DNA of 24,194 bases from the IMG/VR virus record IMGVR_UViG_3300020174_000077, positions 1-24,194 of that record. One strand, given 5' to 3'. The position numbers and the translations under genes are program-made. The DNA comes from a virus. Shown here one piece after another: positions 5,602 through 14,863 of this stretch; position 1 is the stretch's first letter; every line of letters starts with the position of its first letter. Below the pieces are notes generated by a model. It ran no database searches. It was not told the origin of the DNA and saw only the letters and a program-made list of their open reading frames with translations.

Positions 5602-8600
5602 TATGCTGCCAGTAGAGCGTAGGCTCTCAAGTTTGTGGACTTAGGAATTTGTGTTGTACTTGTACTCAGGTGTACAATCTTAACAGACCAAATCTTAAAC
5701 CCTACAAAAGTTGTAGTTGATACTGTAGGTGTCAAAGTAGCTCCGGCACCTGTACCGCTAATGCTATTGGTTGCTGTAAGAGTAGGAGTTCCTGTATAAC
5801 GGCCGCCTTCTGTGACAGTAACACCAGTAATTTCACCCGATCCTCCGACTGAAGAAACTGTAAGTAATGCTCCTCGTCCTACACCTGTTACTTGTATAAC
5901 ATCTCCTATTGCATATCCAGTACCTGCAGCACCTATACTAACTCCTGTGATAGTGTTCACATCATACTCTAGTATACCGCTACTATTCAAGCCAAAGTTA
6001 CCGCTACTCTTTAAAGGAACCTTATACTGATATTCTTGCCACTGCTGTCCCGCCACGTTAGACGATTGAGTTTCAATTTCTAATTCATGCCAACAAATAT
6101 CTTCTAAGAAGTTAGCACTATCATCATCCTTATGTTGTACCTTAACATAAACTTTTACGTCTGCTTGTGATGGTATCTTATTGTCTAACCAAATCTTAAA
6201 GTCCTCAGATTCTAATCCATCTGTTAGTATAACTTTCTTGCTTATATATCTAGTAGAAGCAGACCCGCCAGTAGCAACTTCTTCATCTGAAGCATCATTG
6301 TTTATTACATTCTTAATCATCAACATAGAAACACTTTCAGCGTTTACCATAGGACTCAAGTTGTTTACACCAGTTCTCATTTCAAACTGGATTGCTACAG
6401 TCTCTCCACGAGGAATGCCGCTAGAAATTTGATTAGAATAACTGTAAAGTACCTGTTCCTCTTGCAGTTCTACTGTTTCACCTATATATGTATCAACGTA
6501 GGTAGTATTTTTTGATGAAGTATTACTTGAAGGCTGTAGAGCTACCTTGGCTCGTAATCCTCCCTGCGAACCATAGTTTGTAGATCTTGCTTTTAATACA
6601 TAAGCATCTATTATACGATTATGTATGGTTCCTATTGTGGCATCGGTAGTACCGTCTGAGACCTTATTGTTGTGAGTATCATCAAAGTGTCCTTGAATTA
6701 CTTCAATTTCATGTGTTTCATATTGAGTGTCGTAAGTATAAACCCTACCACGATTCAATCTTACTGTTGCTGTAGCTATATCTGTTCCAGTATTAGGATC
6801 TGAAATAGTTATAGTTGGGGCTACTTTATATCCTGTGCCATAATCGGTGACAGTGAAGCCTGTTACTTCCCCACCACTATTAGTATTAGCAGTAAGGGCC
6901 AAACCATCTCCACCAGTTCCGTCTGAGTTTACGGTCACTCCAATAGAAGTTGAAGAGGCGGTATAATTTGATCCAGCATTTGTTATTTCAAAAGTAAATC
7001 CATGTAGGAAAGTGCCGGCTGTATATTCAGTGCTTTCAGAAAATTCAATCCAATCCATGTTTTTATTCTTCAAAGTTGCCTGGAAGGTAGTGTCTGTTCT
7101 AAATACACAACGGTTAATTCTAAATGTCATATCTTCTGCCTGGTGGGCCGTCCATGTTCTGTTATTTGCAGAAGTAAACAACACACCAGAATGAGCCTGT
7201 TTACTAATTGTCTTAGTATTTCCTATTTCAGGTTTGCCGAGTTCAGCTATCCAAACCTGATAGTCAGGGTCGTTCATATCAGGGATAGGAACAATACAAT
7301 ACTCTCTGTTATTTTCTAGATACACTGGAGCTTTAAATACAAACTTAGTTCCGTCTACGTTATTACCAGACGGATTTGTTACCACACAATCTTTTCTAAG
7401 TTTGTGACAAGTTCCTAATACTTCAGCGCCCGGATATCCATTTACTACATCTCGTATTTGTAAAGTGATACCGTTATTGTTTGCTTCTGTAGAAATTGAC
7501 TTAAAGAATATATCTACTGAGTCTACAAACATACCTCCTGGCATATTTTCAACCATAAAAGTTTGTGCCATTGGGTCGTAATACATACACAAACCGTAAA
7601 CCGATGATTGTCTAAGAAGACCTGTTTCAGCAAGTGCTGCTTGTATTGCTTCTTCTACATCAGACAAATCATAATCATATTCAACATTTGTGTGTATAAC
7701 ATTTTGTACTGGTGCTGTTTGTGAACCTGTAGTAAAGTTAGTATTAGGATTTGCTACCTGAGTTTGTTTATTAGTATTACGATCTATATTGTATTTTTCT
7801 GACGCATCTGTAAGAGTGCGAGTAACAGTTGCCGCATTACTACCACCGGCTGCTGTCTGTATAGTCTTGGTAGTTGTGTCATTGTGTGAGGTGTCTGTTA
7901 CAGTGTCAAGATCAACACCGGTATTTTTATATATGTTAGAATATGATAATCCGTCAACCGACGTTATACCAGAATATGTAATTGTAGGCTCGGTCAAAGG
8001 CACCCAATGGACTGAGCTAGGGTCGAAAACTTTTTCACCAATGACAACCTTGGGATCTTTATCAATAGTGGGGCCTGCTATAGTTCTCTTTGTTGGGGGT
8101 AAAATATTATAACCCGAATACTGAGTTGCCATGCCCTCATATACCGAAGTAAATTGAGCAGTAGCATATGATTCTATATCACCCCACTTGTCCGTATTAC
8201 CTGTGGCTATTAGTTGAACCTGTTGAGTTCCTATTTCTACCTCTGAGTCTCCTATTTGGAAACTATCTTTAATACAACCTAAACCATCACTGGTGAATGA
8301 ACCTTTGCTAATACCTGCAATATTTAAATCATACAAAGTGTTAGGGCACAATCCGTTTGCTTCAAAATCAATATTGATTTTTTTCGCATATGCTTTTACG
8401 CCGGGTATGAGATTTTCATTGTCTATATAACCATTTTGTCGAATGGGCCCAGGAATTGCTCCGGAATATATCATATCCGTTTTCATATATCCAGTTTCAA
8501 TTACATTAGATGTTACCTGAGAATAAGTTGCCCATTGTTCCTGCTCCCAATAACCTTCAGAGTAATAGTCAACACCATAGTCACCAATTTCAGACTGAAA

Positions 8601-11600
8601 ATGGTCAAGAATCTGTCTTTGGCCGCCTGGAAGCTTTGCGGTACCTGTTATTGTTGTGCCTGGTGTAGTGTTTTTATCAACAGTATGCCAGCCATGGTAA
8701 GTTTTTTCCCAAGCACCTGTATAGTTAAACTGAGAATATTCTCCTTCTACATCTTCTTGTACTTGTTCAACAGGATTGGTGTCATACCAATTGTCATAAT
8801 CTGGATTAAGAGTTAGAACACCCGGACCCTTTAAACAGCTAGATGAAGTAATATTTGGTTCACACTTTCCTGAACTAGGATTCCAAGAGTGTCCTGGTCC
8901 ACAAGCAATCGGGTCTGCTGACGATGCGCCTCTAATTGACACAGTGCTTGAAGGACTTCCTGTTGCATTACCATAACTATCTGTCGCACCCAATGTAAGA
9001 GTAACATCAACAGGAGAAGTGTCTCCAGTTTCTTTTGCTGTAAGAGAAACAAGAAACGAACCAGATGATGAAAAAGATGCAGCAACTGAAGATAGACCAA
9101 GAGCTAAAACCTGTGTTGATGTTACTCCCGTAATAGTCCATGATACAAGCGTGCCCTCAACAAGATTTTGCGCTTGAACATAGAACTCAATTGTATCACC
9201 TTGATCAACAGCATTGCCGGTTTTTCTGATGATAGTGTAGACGGGATCCGGTACATCTAGAGGACTATTATCAACAACATTAGATGTTGCATTATTTGTT
9301 GATGTGGAGTCGGGTATATTATTAACAGTTGAATTTGCTTCAGATGTTTTTGTAGTTGATACGGTGTCTGCCGCACTTGACACGGTTTCCCCCAAATCTT
9401 CTGAATTGACTGGTAATCCGCTTGCTGTATATGTTGAATCATCCTCAACATCATACAATAATTCTATTACAATGGGGCTTGCTTTACTAGCCTGTAGTTG
9501 TTCTGTGTATACTGTAGATACATAAGGAACGTGAAACACTGGGCCTGTTTGTCCTGACTGTGTTGTGGTTCCTGAGTCAATACCCCTAAAGTCTACACTA
9601 GAAGTATTAAACCATGACCTAAGTTGGTTTTTGTTTATGTCAATAGATGCTTTATAATCAGGATGACCTGCAGCTGCTACTGAATGACCTCTGAATGGAT
9701 CTACTAATAATCCATTTTTAAACCTATCTAAACCAGACCCATCTAGAATTAATTGATCTTTAGCTTGTTTTTCTAATAAAGAAAGAGAAGTATAATATTC
9801 AACATTGGTTATTCTTTTTTCCAACCTACCTATATCCCTCATTGTAAAATGAGGATTTTCTAAGTTAGTCACCTTGAGTGACAAATCTGGACGATCAATT
9901 GCCGAAGCCGCCTTTGATGCTAAAGAAGGATAAGGAGGAGCAATCAGAGTAGCTAATGTCATTTCACCTGGATCAGGAGTCTGTATTGAAACTCTCTCAT
10001 TTATAGCAGAGGCCTTCATTACAATATCTCCGTTTGCGTTTATAGTACAACGGTATCCTTGTGGCAAATATGATTGTATATCTGTTGTGAATGTCTCAGT
10101 TGGGATCGGAAAAGTTAAGTTTGAATGACTAACTACTTCTGAGTTGCTAGGATTCTCGCTAGTTACCCCTGCCACAGATGTAGATATATAATTTCCTGTT
10201 GCTGTTCTAGTAGCATAAGGTCTGAAATCTAGAGCATCTCTTAAATCAGTTATACCATATTTTTCTGACTGATAAAGAGGTATTTCCTGAGGATATACCT
10301 CACCTGCAGCTGCTGTGCTATTTTCTGTAGCAGGAAGAGGATAAGAATCTACCGTTGAAAAAGTATATCCTGATGTTGATGTATTTGAAAACCAATTGAA
10401 TTTTACTGTAAGATATTTGTAAGTAGAAAGATTTAATGTACTAGAACTTTTTTTAGTAATAGAAGCAAGACCATAGTAGTTATCTTTCTGCCCAAGGTTT
10501 AATCTAAAATCCTTAGTAACATCTTTTTCTCCAGTAGTATAATCATTTGCGGTGTATGCTAAAACTTGAACAAGTTTATATACATCAGGTACACCTAGTG
10601 AGTATGTACCAGAAGTTCCTACTGGGTGGCTATCTAAATTAAGTTTTACAAAATTATTTTTTTCTGCTGTTTTATTGATTGCTCTAATCTGACCAGAAGC
10701 ACCTGTGGTTCTTACAACAGCATACGCTTTAAAAGAAGGTGTTCCTGATGTTACACTAGTACCAAGAGTATATGTGATTGACTTGTCACTGGATGCTGAA
10801 GGTGACATTGCTTGAGCATCTATGACTTGACCAGTATAATAATTAGTAGAATCTATAACAAAATCTGATGTTGCTATCAGTATTAAATTTTGATCAGTAG
10901 TAGTAGTTACTGCGTTATACCAGGGAAATGTTTCATCTCCCGATAGAGTCAACGTGATTGAATTTGTACCTGATCGATTAATTTCTTTTAGGTATGTAAA
11001 GGTAATGTCTGTATCAGAACTACCCTCTACCTTTAATGTTTTAATAGCCTTTCTAGGTAAAGGCCAAAACATTTTGTTAGTGTCTGGATTTTGTAATGTT
11101 GCAGTAGCACCTACAATGTCTGCAAAAGCATCGGTGGTTCCATTGTCGTAGTGTATACTTTGAACATCTGAAAAAGCAGCTGTGCCTGCAGTCATTTTTA
11201 TATCATAAAGATACAATTTGTATTTACACGCAGCTGCACCGATTGTGCCGGAATCATAAATCATCTGCCGTACTTTGGCTTCACCTATTTTAGTACCTGC
11301 AGGTGAAACTGTAGTAGAAGAAGCACCACCATAAACAGTAGAGGCTGCATTAGTATTAGTATCATATAAATCTACAATGCTATCACCGGTATCTTCTAAA
11401 CCGATATTCCAACTACCTACCATTTCATCAACAACAACATAGTTTCCAAATGCTGTAGTTAGTGTTTTTCCTTCAGCTGCAACAGTTGTTGTAGGCTTTG
11501 AGAAAATTATTCTTTTAGTATTTTCCAGTATTCTAGGATATCCAGCGACATTACATTTACCAGGAGAAATCTCAGCAACTAGGTTACCATTAGAACCAGA

Positions 11601-12647
11601 AGTTGTTAGACCACCGTTGCCTTCTCCGTTGTCGAGATGTTCCCTTACTCTGAGATACAGTCCTTCTACAACATAGTTTCCATTGGTTTCAAACGCTCTG
11701 CTAGCTAGTTGATCACCAAGTTTGTTTAGAGGGTCGTTTCTAGTTCTATGATAAAGAACACTACCATATTCATACTGTGCATACCTAAAAAAGTTTTCAG
11801 GAACAGTAGTTGAATTTAGGGGAAACGATTTTAAAGTTGCCGTTAGCTTATATCTATCAGCACCCGGAGAGTTTGCATTATATGTTCCCGATGCAGGATC
11901 TAACAAAGTATCATCATCATCAGACTGTATAATAGATTCTGTTACATGAAAACCAATTTGTCGTATTACGCTGGTACTAAATTTATCTACATAACACCCT
12001 ATTTTACCAGTTCTAATAAAATGTCCTTTCGCATAAATTAGACCGGGAGACAGTGTAATCCTGTGTGCTACACCGAAATATCTATTTCCCAAAGAGTTAC
12101 TAGTCTGTGTGCCTACAACAAATGTTCTTCCTTTCCAATATCCAGAAGAAGTTACAGTTAAGGTTTCACCTGCTTTAAAATGCCTGTTTAATTCTGTATT
12201 GCTGCCTTCTGTCCAACCCACGTCTGTTTGATTAGTAACTCCCCCACCGTCTATATAACTCAAATATAAAGTCTTAGCGTCTGGGTGAGAAGTTTCTAAA
12301 CCTGTTCTAACATCTACTATCTTAGCTTTTAACCCAGAAGTTCCACCGGTTACTACTTCACCAATAAAGTTAGTAAGCAGAGAGTTTTTAACTTCTGTAG
12401 CTGAGGCATCTGCATCATCCACTTTGATGTATGGCACAACATCAATGGATTCTTCACACCCAGACATAATAGCACCTTCTTTAAGTGTAAAGGAGCTAAG
12501 ATTGGTTATTTGATCTTGTAATATAGTTTGTAGCTGCGTCAGTTCTCTAGCTTGAACAGCAACACCCGGCTTAAACAATATCCTACTGTAATTGTTAGCC
12601 GTATCAAAATCATCATAATATGGGTTCGTATTTAAATTAAGTGCCAT
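5601..12647 (-). CDS. giant DUF4815-type virion appendage protein
   Basis: A 2348-residue protein. The N-terminal part (from NPYYDDFDTANNYSRILFKP, residues 7-26, through FKPGVAVQARELTQLQ) is typical of the DUF4815 phage structural family, and that domain probably covers about the first 1000 residues, ending with a helical section rich in LEKRITNVEYYTSLSLLEKQ. Then come a Ser/Thr/Asn linker (1088-1135), an Ig-like beta domain (about 1136-1240), a small three-Cys motif (Cys1249, Cys1262, Cys1271), and a domain beginning DPMAQTFMVENMPGGMFVDS (about 1690-1850) that is common in large marine phage appendage proteins. Two GxGY beta modules lie at 1885-1968 and 2231-2308. No transmembrane or catalytic motif is seen. 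It sits 13 bases after gp8 and probably forms a baseplate-attached appendage; equivalence to T4 gp10 or a long fibre cannot be decided by eye. Confidence 0.8.
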   Translation of the reverse strand: MALNLNTNPYYDDFDTANNYSRILFKPGVAVQARELTQLQTILQDQITNLSSFTLKEGAIMSGCEESIDVVPYIKVDDADASATEVKNSLLTNFIGEVVTGGTSGLKAKIVDVRTGLETSHPDAKTLYLSYIDGGGVTNQTDVGWTEGSNTELNRHFKAGETLTVTSSGYWKGRTFVVGTQTSNSLGNRYFGVAHRITLSPGLIYAKGHFIRTGKIGCYVDKFSTSVIRQIGFHVTESIIQSDDDDTLLDPASGTYNANSPGADRYKLTATLKSFPLNSTTVPENFFRYAQYEYGSVLYHRTRNDPLNKLGDQLASRAFETNGNYVVEGLYLRVREHLDNGEGNGGLTTSGSNGNLVAEISPGKCNVAGYPRILENTKRIIFSKPTTTVAAEGKTLTTAFGNYVVVDEMVGSWNIGLEDTGDSIVDLYDTNTNAASTVYGGASSTTVSPAGTKIGEAKVRQMIYDSGTIGAAACKYKLYLYDIKMTAGTAAFSDVQSIHYDNGTTDAFADIVGATATLQNPDTNKMFWPLPRKAIKTLKVEGSSDTDITFTYLKEINRSGTNSITLTLSGDETFPWYNAVTTTTDQNLILIATSDFVIDSTNYYTGQVIDAQAMSPSASSDKSITYTLGTSVTSGTPSFKAYAVVRTTGASGQIRAINKTAEKNNFVKLNLDSHPVGTSGTYSLGVPDVYKLVQVLAYTANDYTTGEKDVTKDFRLNLGQKDNYYGLASITKKSSSTLNLSTYKYLTVKFNWFSNTSTSGYTFSTVDSYPLPATENSTAAAGEVYPQEIPLYQSEKYGITDLRDALDFRPYATRTATGNYISTSVAGVTSENPSNSEVVSHSNLTFPIPTETFTTDIQSYLPQGYRCTINANGDIVMKASAINERVSIQTPDPGEMTLATLIAPPYPSLASKAASAIDRPDLSLKVTNLENPHFTMRDIGRLEKRITNVEYYTSLSLLEKQAKDQLILDGSGLDRFKNGLLVDPFRGHSVAAAGHPDYKASIDINKNQLRSWFNTSSVDFRGIDSGTTTQSGQTGPVFHVPYVSTVYTEQLQASKASPIVIELLYDVEDDSTYTASGLPVNSEDLGETVSSAADTVSTTKTSEANSTVNNIPDSTSTNNATSNVVDNSPLDVPDPVYTIIRKTGNAVDQGDTIEFYVQAQNLVEGTLVSWTITGVTSTQVLALGLSSVAASFSSSGSFLVSLTAKETGDTSPVDVTLTLGATDSYGNATGSPSSTVSIRGASSADPIACGPGHSWNPSSGKCEPNITSSSCLKGPGVLTLNPDYDNWYDTNPVEQVQEDVEGEYSQFNYTGAWEKTYHGWHTVDKNTTPGTTITGTAKLPGGQRQILDHFQSEIGDYGVDYYSEGYWEQEQWATYSQVTSNVIETGYMKTDMIYSGAIPGPIRQNGYIDNENLIPGVKAYAKKINIDFEANGLCPNTLYDLNIAGISKGSFTSDGLGCIKDSFQIGDSEVEIGTQQVQLIATGNTDKWGDIESYATAQFTSVYEGMATQYSGYNILPPTKRTIAGPTIDKDPKVVIGEKVFDPSSVHWVPLTEPTITYSGITSVDGLSYSNIYKNTGVDLDTVTDTSHNDTTTKTIQTAAGGSNAATVTRTLTDASEKYNIDRNTNKQTQVANPNTNFTTGSQTAPVQNVIHTNVEYDYDLSDVEEAIQAALAETGLLRQSSVYGLCMYYDPMAQTFMVENMPGGMFVDSVDIFFKSISTEANNNGITLQIRDVVNGYPGAEVLGTCHKLRKDCVVTNPSGNNVDGTKFVFKAPVYLENNREYCIVPIPDMNDPDYQVWIAELGKPEIGNTKTISKQAHSGVLFTSANNRTWTAHQAEDMTFRINRCVFRTDTTFQATLKNKNMDWIEFSESTEYTAGTFLHGFTFEITNAGSNYTASSTSIGVTVNSDGTGGDGLALTANTNSGGEVTGFTVTDYGTGYKVAPTITISDPNTGTDIATATVRLNRGRVYTYDTQYETHEIEVIQGHFDDTHNNKVSDGTTDATIGTIHNRIIDAYVLKARSTNYGSQGGLRAKVALQPSSNTSSKNTTYVDTYIGETVELQEEQVLYSYSNQISSGIPRGETVAIQFEMRTGVNNLSPMVNAESVSMLMIKNVINNDASDEEVATGGSASTRYISKKVILTDGLESEDFKIWLDNKIPSQADVKVYVKVQHKDDDSANFLEDICWHELEIETQSSNVAGQQWQEYQYKVPLKSSGNFGLNSSGILEYDVNTITGVSIGAAGTGYAIGDVIQVTGVGRGALLTVSSVGGSGEITGVTVTEGGRYTGTPTLTATNSISGTGAGATLTPTVSTTTFVGFKIWSVKIVHLSTSTTQIPKSTNLRAYALLAA
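5724..5957 (-). repeat. GxGY beta modules, giant appendage protein (second pair)
   Basis: Encodes residues 2231-2308: GVSIGAAGTGYAIGDVIQVT and GVTVTEGGRYTGTPTLTATN with a GTGAGATLTPTV tail, just before the C-terminal 40 residues. Confidence 0.75.
6744..6995 (-). repeat. GxGY beta modules, giant appendage protein (first pair)
   Basis: Encodes residues 1885-1968: FEITNAGSNYTASSTSIGVT and GFTVTDYGTGYKVAPTITIS, followed by a TGTDIATATVRL strand. Same module as in gp7-like and gp8. Confidence 0.75.
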
Positions 12648-12660
12648 TTTTAGTATTATC

Positions 12661-14352
12661 CTAGAATGTTACAAATGCTTTTATAATTTCTGCTTGATCT
12701 TGTGTTCTATTAATAGCGCCCCTGTTCTCCACATAAACAATCTCACCTGTTTTTGTACTAAACTCGGGAACACTGATACTATTTATATCCGCTGCTAAGG
12801 TTGTATCACTGTTTACTGTAAGATCTTCAAATGGCGAAGCTGTCTGAATTTCTGGTATAACAGGAATTAAGTAAATAAAATATCCAGAGGTACTACTCAG
12901 TTTTTGAGCAACAATAAACTCTCCGCCAGATGCAGTTGTTACAGTATCATCAATAGTATATTTTCCATACTCAGTTGCATTTGCCAGTTCAATTTCAAAT
13001 GTTGCTCGGCCGGTTGTGTTGTTATATTGTTGGCTTGCATCAGTATATTCTTTTACATTCTTTATAAGCCCTATCTGTCTAAAATCATTATTTAAAATTA
13101 AATCTTCATTATCAGGATCTGATAATGATATTGATAAAGCTAATGTAGTTGAAAACAATTCTCTTACTATATTACTTCCATGTCCATTTATAGGACTAAC
13201 TACTGCTCTGGCTGTAGCCAAAGTAGTTGCAGTTCCCACACCTTCTGTAATGGTTACATTTGCAAAAGTATAATTTGAACCAGCATTTGTAATAGTTATG
13301 CCTGAGATGGATCCGTTATTGTCAATAGTAGGAATAGCAGTAGCACCGCTACCATCTCCTGTTACAGTAATACTAGTATCACCGTCAGTATATCCAACAC
13401 CTGCTGTAGTTATTTCAATTCTATCTATAGTTCCTTTAGTAGCTGAATTTTCCACCGCCGCTTGATCTAAGGACAAAGCACTATCAACATCACCTAAACC
13501 TAATTTTAATTGAGCACCTGTGCCGGCAATATCTTGTACTTGTACAAGAGCAAAAGAATATCCATTTCCTACTTGACTAATAGTGGCAGTAGTAATTACA
13601 CCTGCACTGACGGTCACATCAACGTCACCATTGACACCGTCTCCAACCACAGAAACTTGGGGGCTTACATAACCTGATCCCCCGTCTACTATTGTTACTG
13701 TGTCTAATTCACCATTAACATCAAAGGTGTCAGCAACGGTATCATTTTCGTCAGGTGTGCCGTCAGATTGTGTTCTTCCTACCAACTTTCTAACAGGCAT
13801 CCAGTTATCATCTAAAAATCTTGTTTTGTCACCGTCAGTTATTGTTCCTAGATATTTCCAATGATAGTTATCAGATGTTATCTGTACCTCTACTCCAGTA
13901 GTTGTAGGTTTATCTAAACTGGCTGTAACATCACCGTTAGAGTCACGGTTGTCTATACACTTATAAATGTTGTAGTCATCTGTCAAAACATAGAAGTTGG
14001 CATTAAACAATTTTGTAGCAGCACGCCATGAACGATTTTCGTAACCGGAATTGCCGGAAACAAGTCCAAGATATTGATCGTCATACCGATCATATATCTC
14101 TCCTGATGTCCAATCTATTCTCCTTACAATACTACAAACATTAGCAGAGGTTATCTTCTTTATGAACATAATATTTCTACGAAACTGATTCGTATCTAAT
14201 GGTTGGTCTACAGATGCGGGCGGATTATCTTCATCAGCCCACTCTGTAGTTTTACCAAAACAAAAGTAATAGAAATCGTTATCCGTTCTTATATCTCGAA
14301 AGTAAGAACGTGCTAATTCAACTTTTCCTAATTGTGTAAGAAGTAATGACAT
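12661..14352 (-). CDS. 8: baseplate wedge protein gp8-like
   Basis: A 563-residue protein, larger than T4 gp8 (334 residues). The N-terminus has FRDIRTDNDFYYFCFGKTTEWADEDNPP, the same layout as the T4 gp8 start (helix, FYxxFGR/K, W-(S/A)-x-E-x-x-P). IVRRIDW and YNIYKCIDNRDSNG follow, and then NYHWKYLG, matching the T4 WEYLFEI region. The end, TGEIVYVENRGAINRTQDQA, aligns with SGEMIYMENRPPIIMAMDQT of T4 gp8. The extra length is explained by GxGY beta modules at residues 214-386, inserted between the N-terminal domain and the C-terminal gp8 core. Gp8 dimers lie in the outer wedge and hold neighbouring baseplate proteins. AGGT precedes ATG 14352; the gap to the upstream gene is 11 bases. Confidence 0.88.
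   Translation of the reverse strand: MSLLLTQLGKVELARSYFRDIRTDNDFYYFCFGKTTEWADEDNPPASVDQPLDTNQFRRNIMFIKKITSANVCSIVRRIDWTSGEIYDRYDDQYLGLVSGNSGYENRSWRAATKLFNANFYVLTDDYNIYKCIDNRDSNGDVTASLDKPTTTGVEVQITSDNYHWKYLGTITDGDKTRFLDDNWMPVRKLVGRTQSDGTPDENDTVADTFDVNGELDTVTIVDGGSGYVSPQVSVVGDGVNGDVDVTVSAGVITTATISQVGNGYSFALVQVQDIAGTGAQLKLGLGDVDSALSLDQAAVENSATKGTIDRIEITTAGVGYTDGDTSITVTGDGSGATAIPTIDNNGSISGITITNAGSNYTFANVTITEGVGTATTLATARAVVSPINGHGSNIVRELFSTTLALSISLSDPDNEDLILNNDFRQIGLIKNVKEYTDASQQYNNTTGRATFEIELANATEYGKYTIDDTVTTASGGEFIVAQKLSSTSGYFIYLIPVIPEIQTASPFEDLTVNSDTTLAADINSISVPEFSTKTGEIVYVENRGAINRTQDQAEIIKAFVTF
12780..12787 (-). promoter_or_regulatory. possible T4-type late promoter box (TATAAATA) inside gp8 gene end
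   Basis: The minus strand reads CGGATATAAATAG about 133 bases upstream of the ATG of the 2348-residue appendage gene, inside the gp8 coding region. It shares 12 bases (CGGATATAAATA) with the box before gp25. A start near 12774 would give a leader of about 127 bases and separate expression of the appendage genes. Position within a coding region and the AT-rich background make it tentative. Confidence 0.25.
13195..13713 (-). repeat. GxGY beta modules inserted in gp8
   Basis: Encodes residues 214-386 of gp8, about four copies: TVTIVDGGSGYVSPQVSVVG, TATISQVGNGYSFALVQVQD, RIEITTAGVGYTDGDTSITV and GITITNAGSNYTFANVTITE. The block accounts for most of the extra length over T4 gp8. Confidence 0.8.
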
Positions 14353-14363
14353 TCATTTACCTA

Positions 14364-14837
14364 TTAAGAAATAGTAATAGTCCAAGTAATCGTCATGCTG
14401 TCAGCAGCACCTTTGTTGATTACTGAAAAAACAGTACGACAAAGCATTGTACCTACTGAAGAATCATTGAAAACACCTGCTTCTGTAAGAGCGCCTGTAC
14501 CTGTTCCTGCACCGAAAGTAGCAACGTATGCTATTGAGTTATCAGTAACCGTACCGCCAGCAGTAGTTAATGCAACACGAGCTTGAGGACTCAACGCTGA
14601 TTCTATTACGGTATCATTGATACTTGCGGCGGTTGTTCCTTCACCGACTTCCATGTGAGACATTTCATCAGGAAGTGTGTGTCCTCCAAGAGTGTCCTTC
14701 ATGCGCTGAGCAATAAAATCTAATCCGGTATCAACTACTGTATTAGTTATGTGTCTTTCATCCTTAATACGACCTTCAGCATCACGGATAATAATATCCA
14801 CTTTACCTGTCGCTTTCATTGTATCTTTGTTAAACAT
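14364..14837 (-). CDS. conserved small virion-type protein
   Basis: A 157-residue protein of a kind found in many tailed phages but without a firm function that I can name. Recognisable blocks are GKVDIIIRDAEGRIKDERH near the N-terminus, TNTVVDTGLDFIAQRM, DEMSHMEVGEGTTAA, ARVALTTAGG, VATFGAGTGTGALTEAGVFN and the C-terminal LCRTVFSVINKGAADSMTIT followed by a short strand. It is a beta-rich, Gly/Thr-rich protein with no signal peptide and probably a virion component. GGAGAT lies just upstream of ATG 14837. It sits between the gp7-like and gp8 wedge genes, a place that suggests a small peripheral baseplate part; this is inference. Confidence 0.72.
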   Translation of the reverse strand: MFNKDTMKATGKVDIIIRDAEGRIKDERHITNTVVDTGLDFIAQRMKDTLGGHTLPDEMSHMEVGEGTTAASINDTVIESALSPQARVALTTAGGTVTDNSIAYVATFGAGTGTGALTEAGVFNDSSVGTMLCRTVFSVINKGAADSMTITWTITIS

Positions 14838-14863
14838 TGGTTATCTCCAAATTTTATTTTGTA

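Noticed and set aside
8436-8816. 126-codon plus-strand open frame opposite the giant appendage gene
   Set aside because: Antisense to a continuous 2348-residue gene; the hydrophobic, Cys-rich translation is what the reverse complement of beta-rich coding produces.
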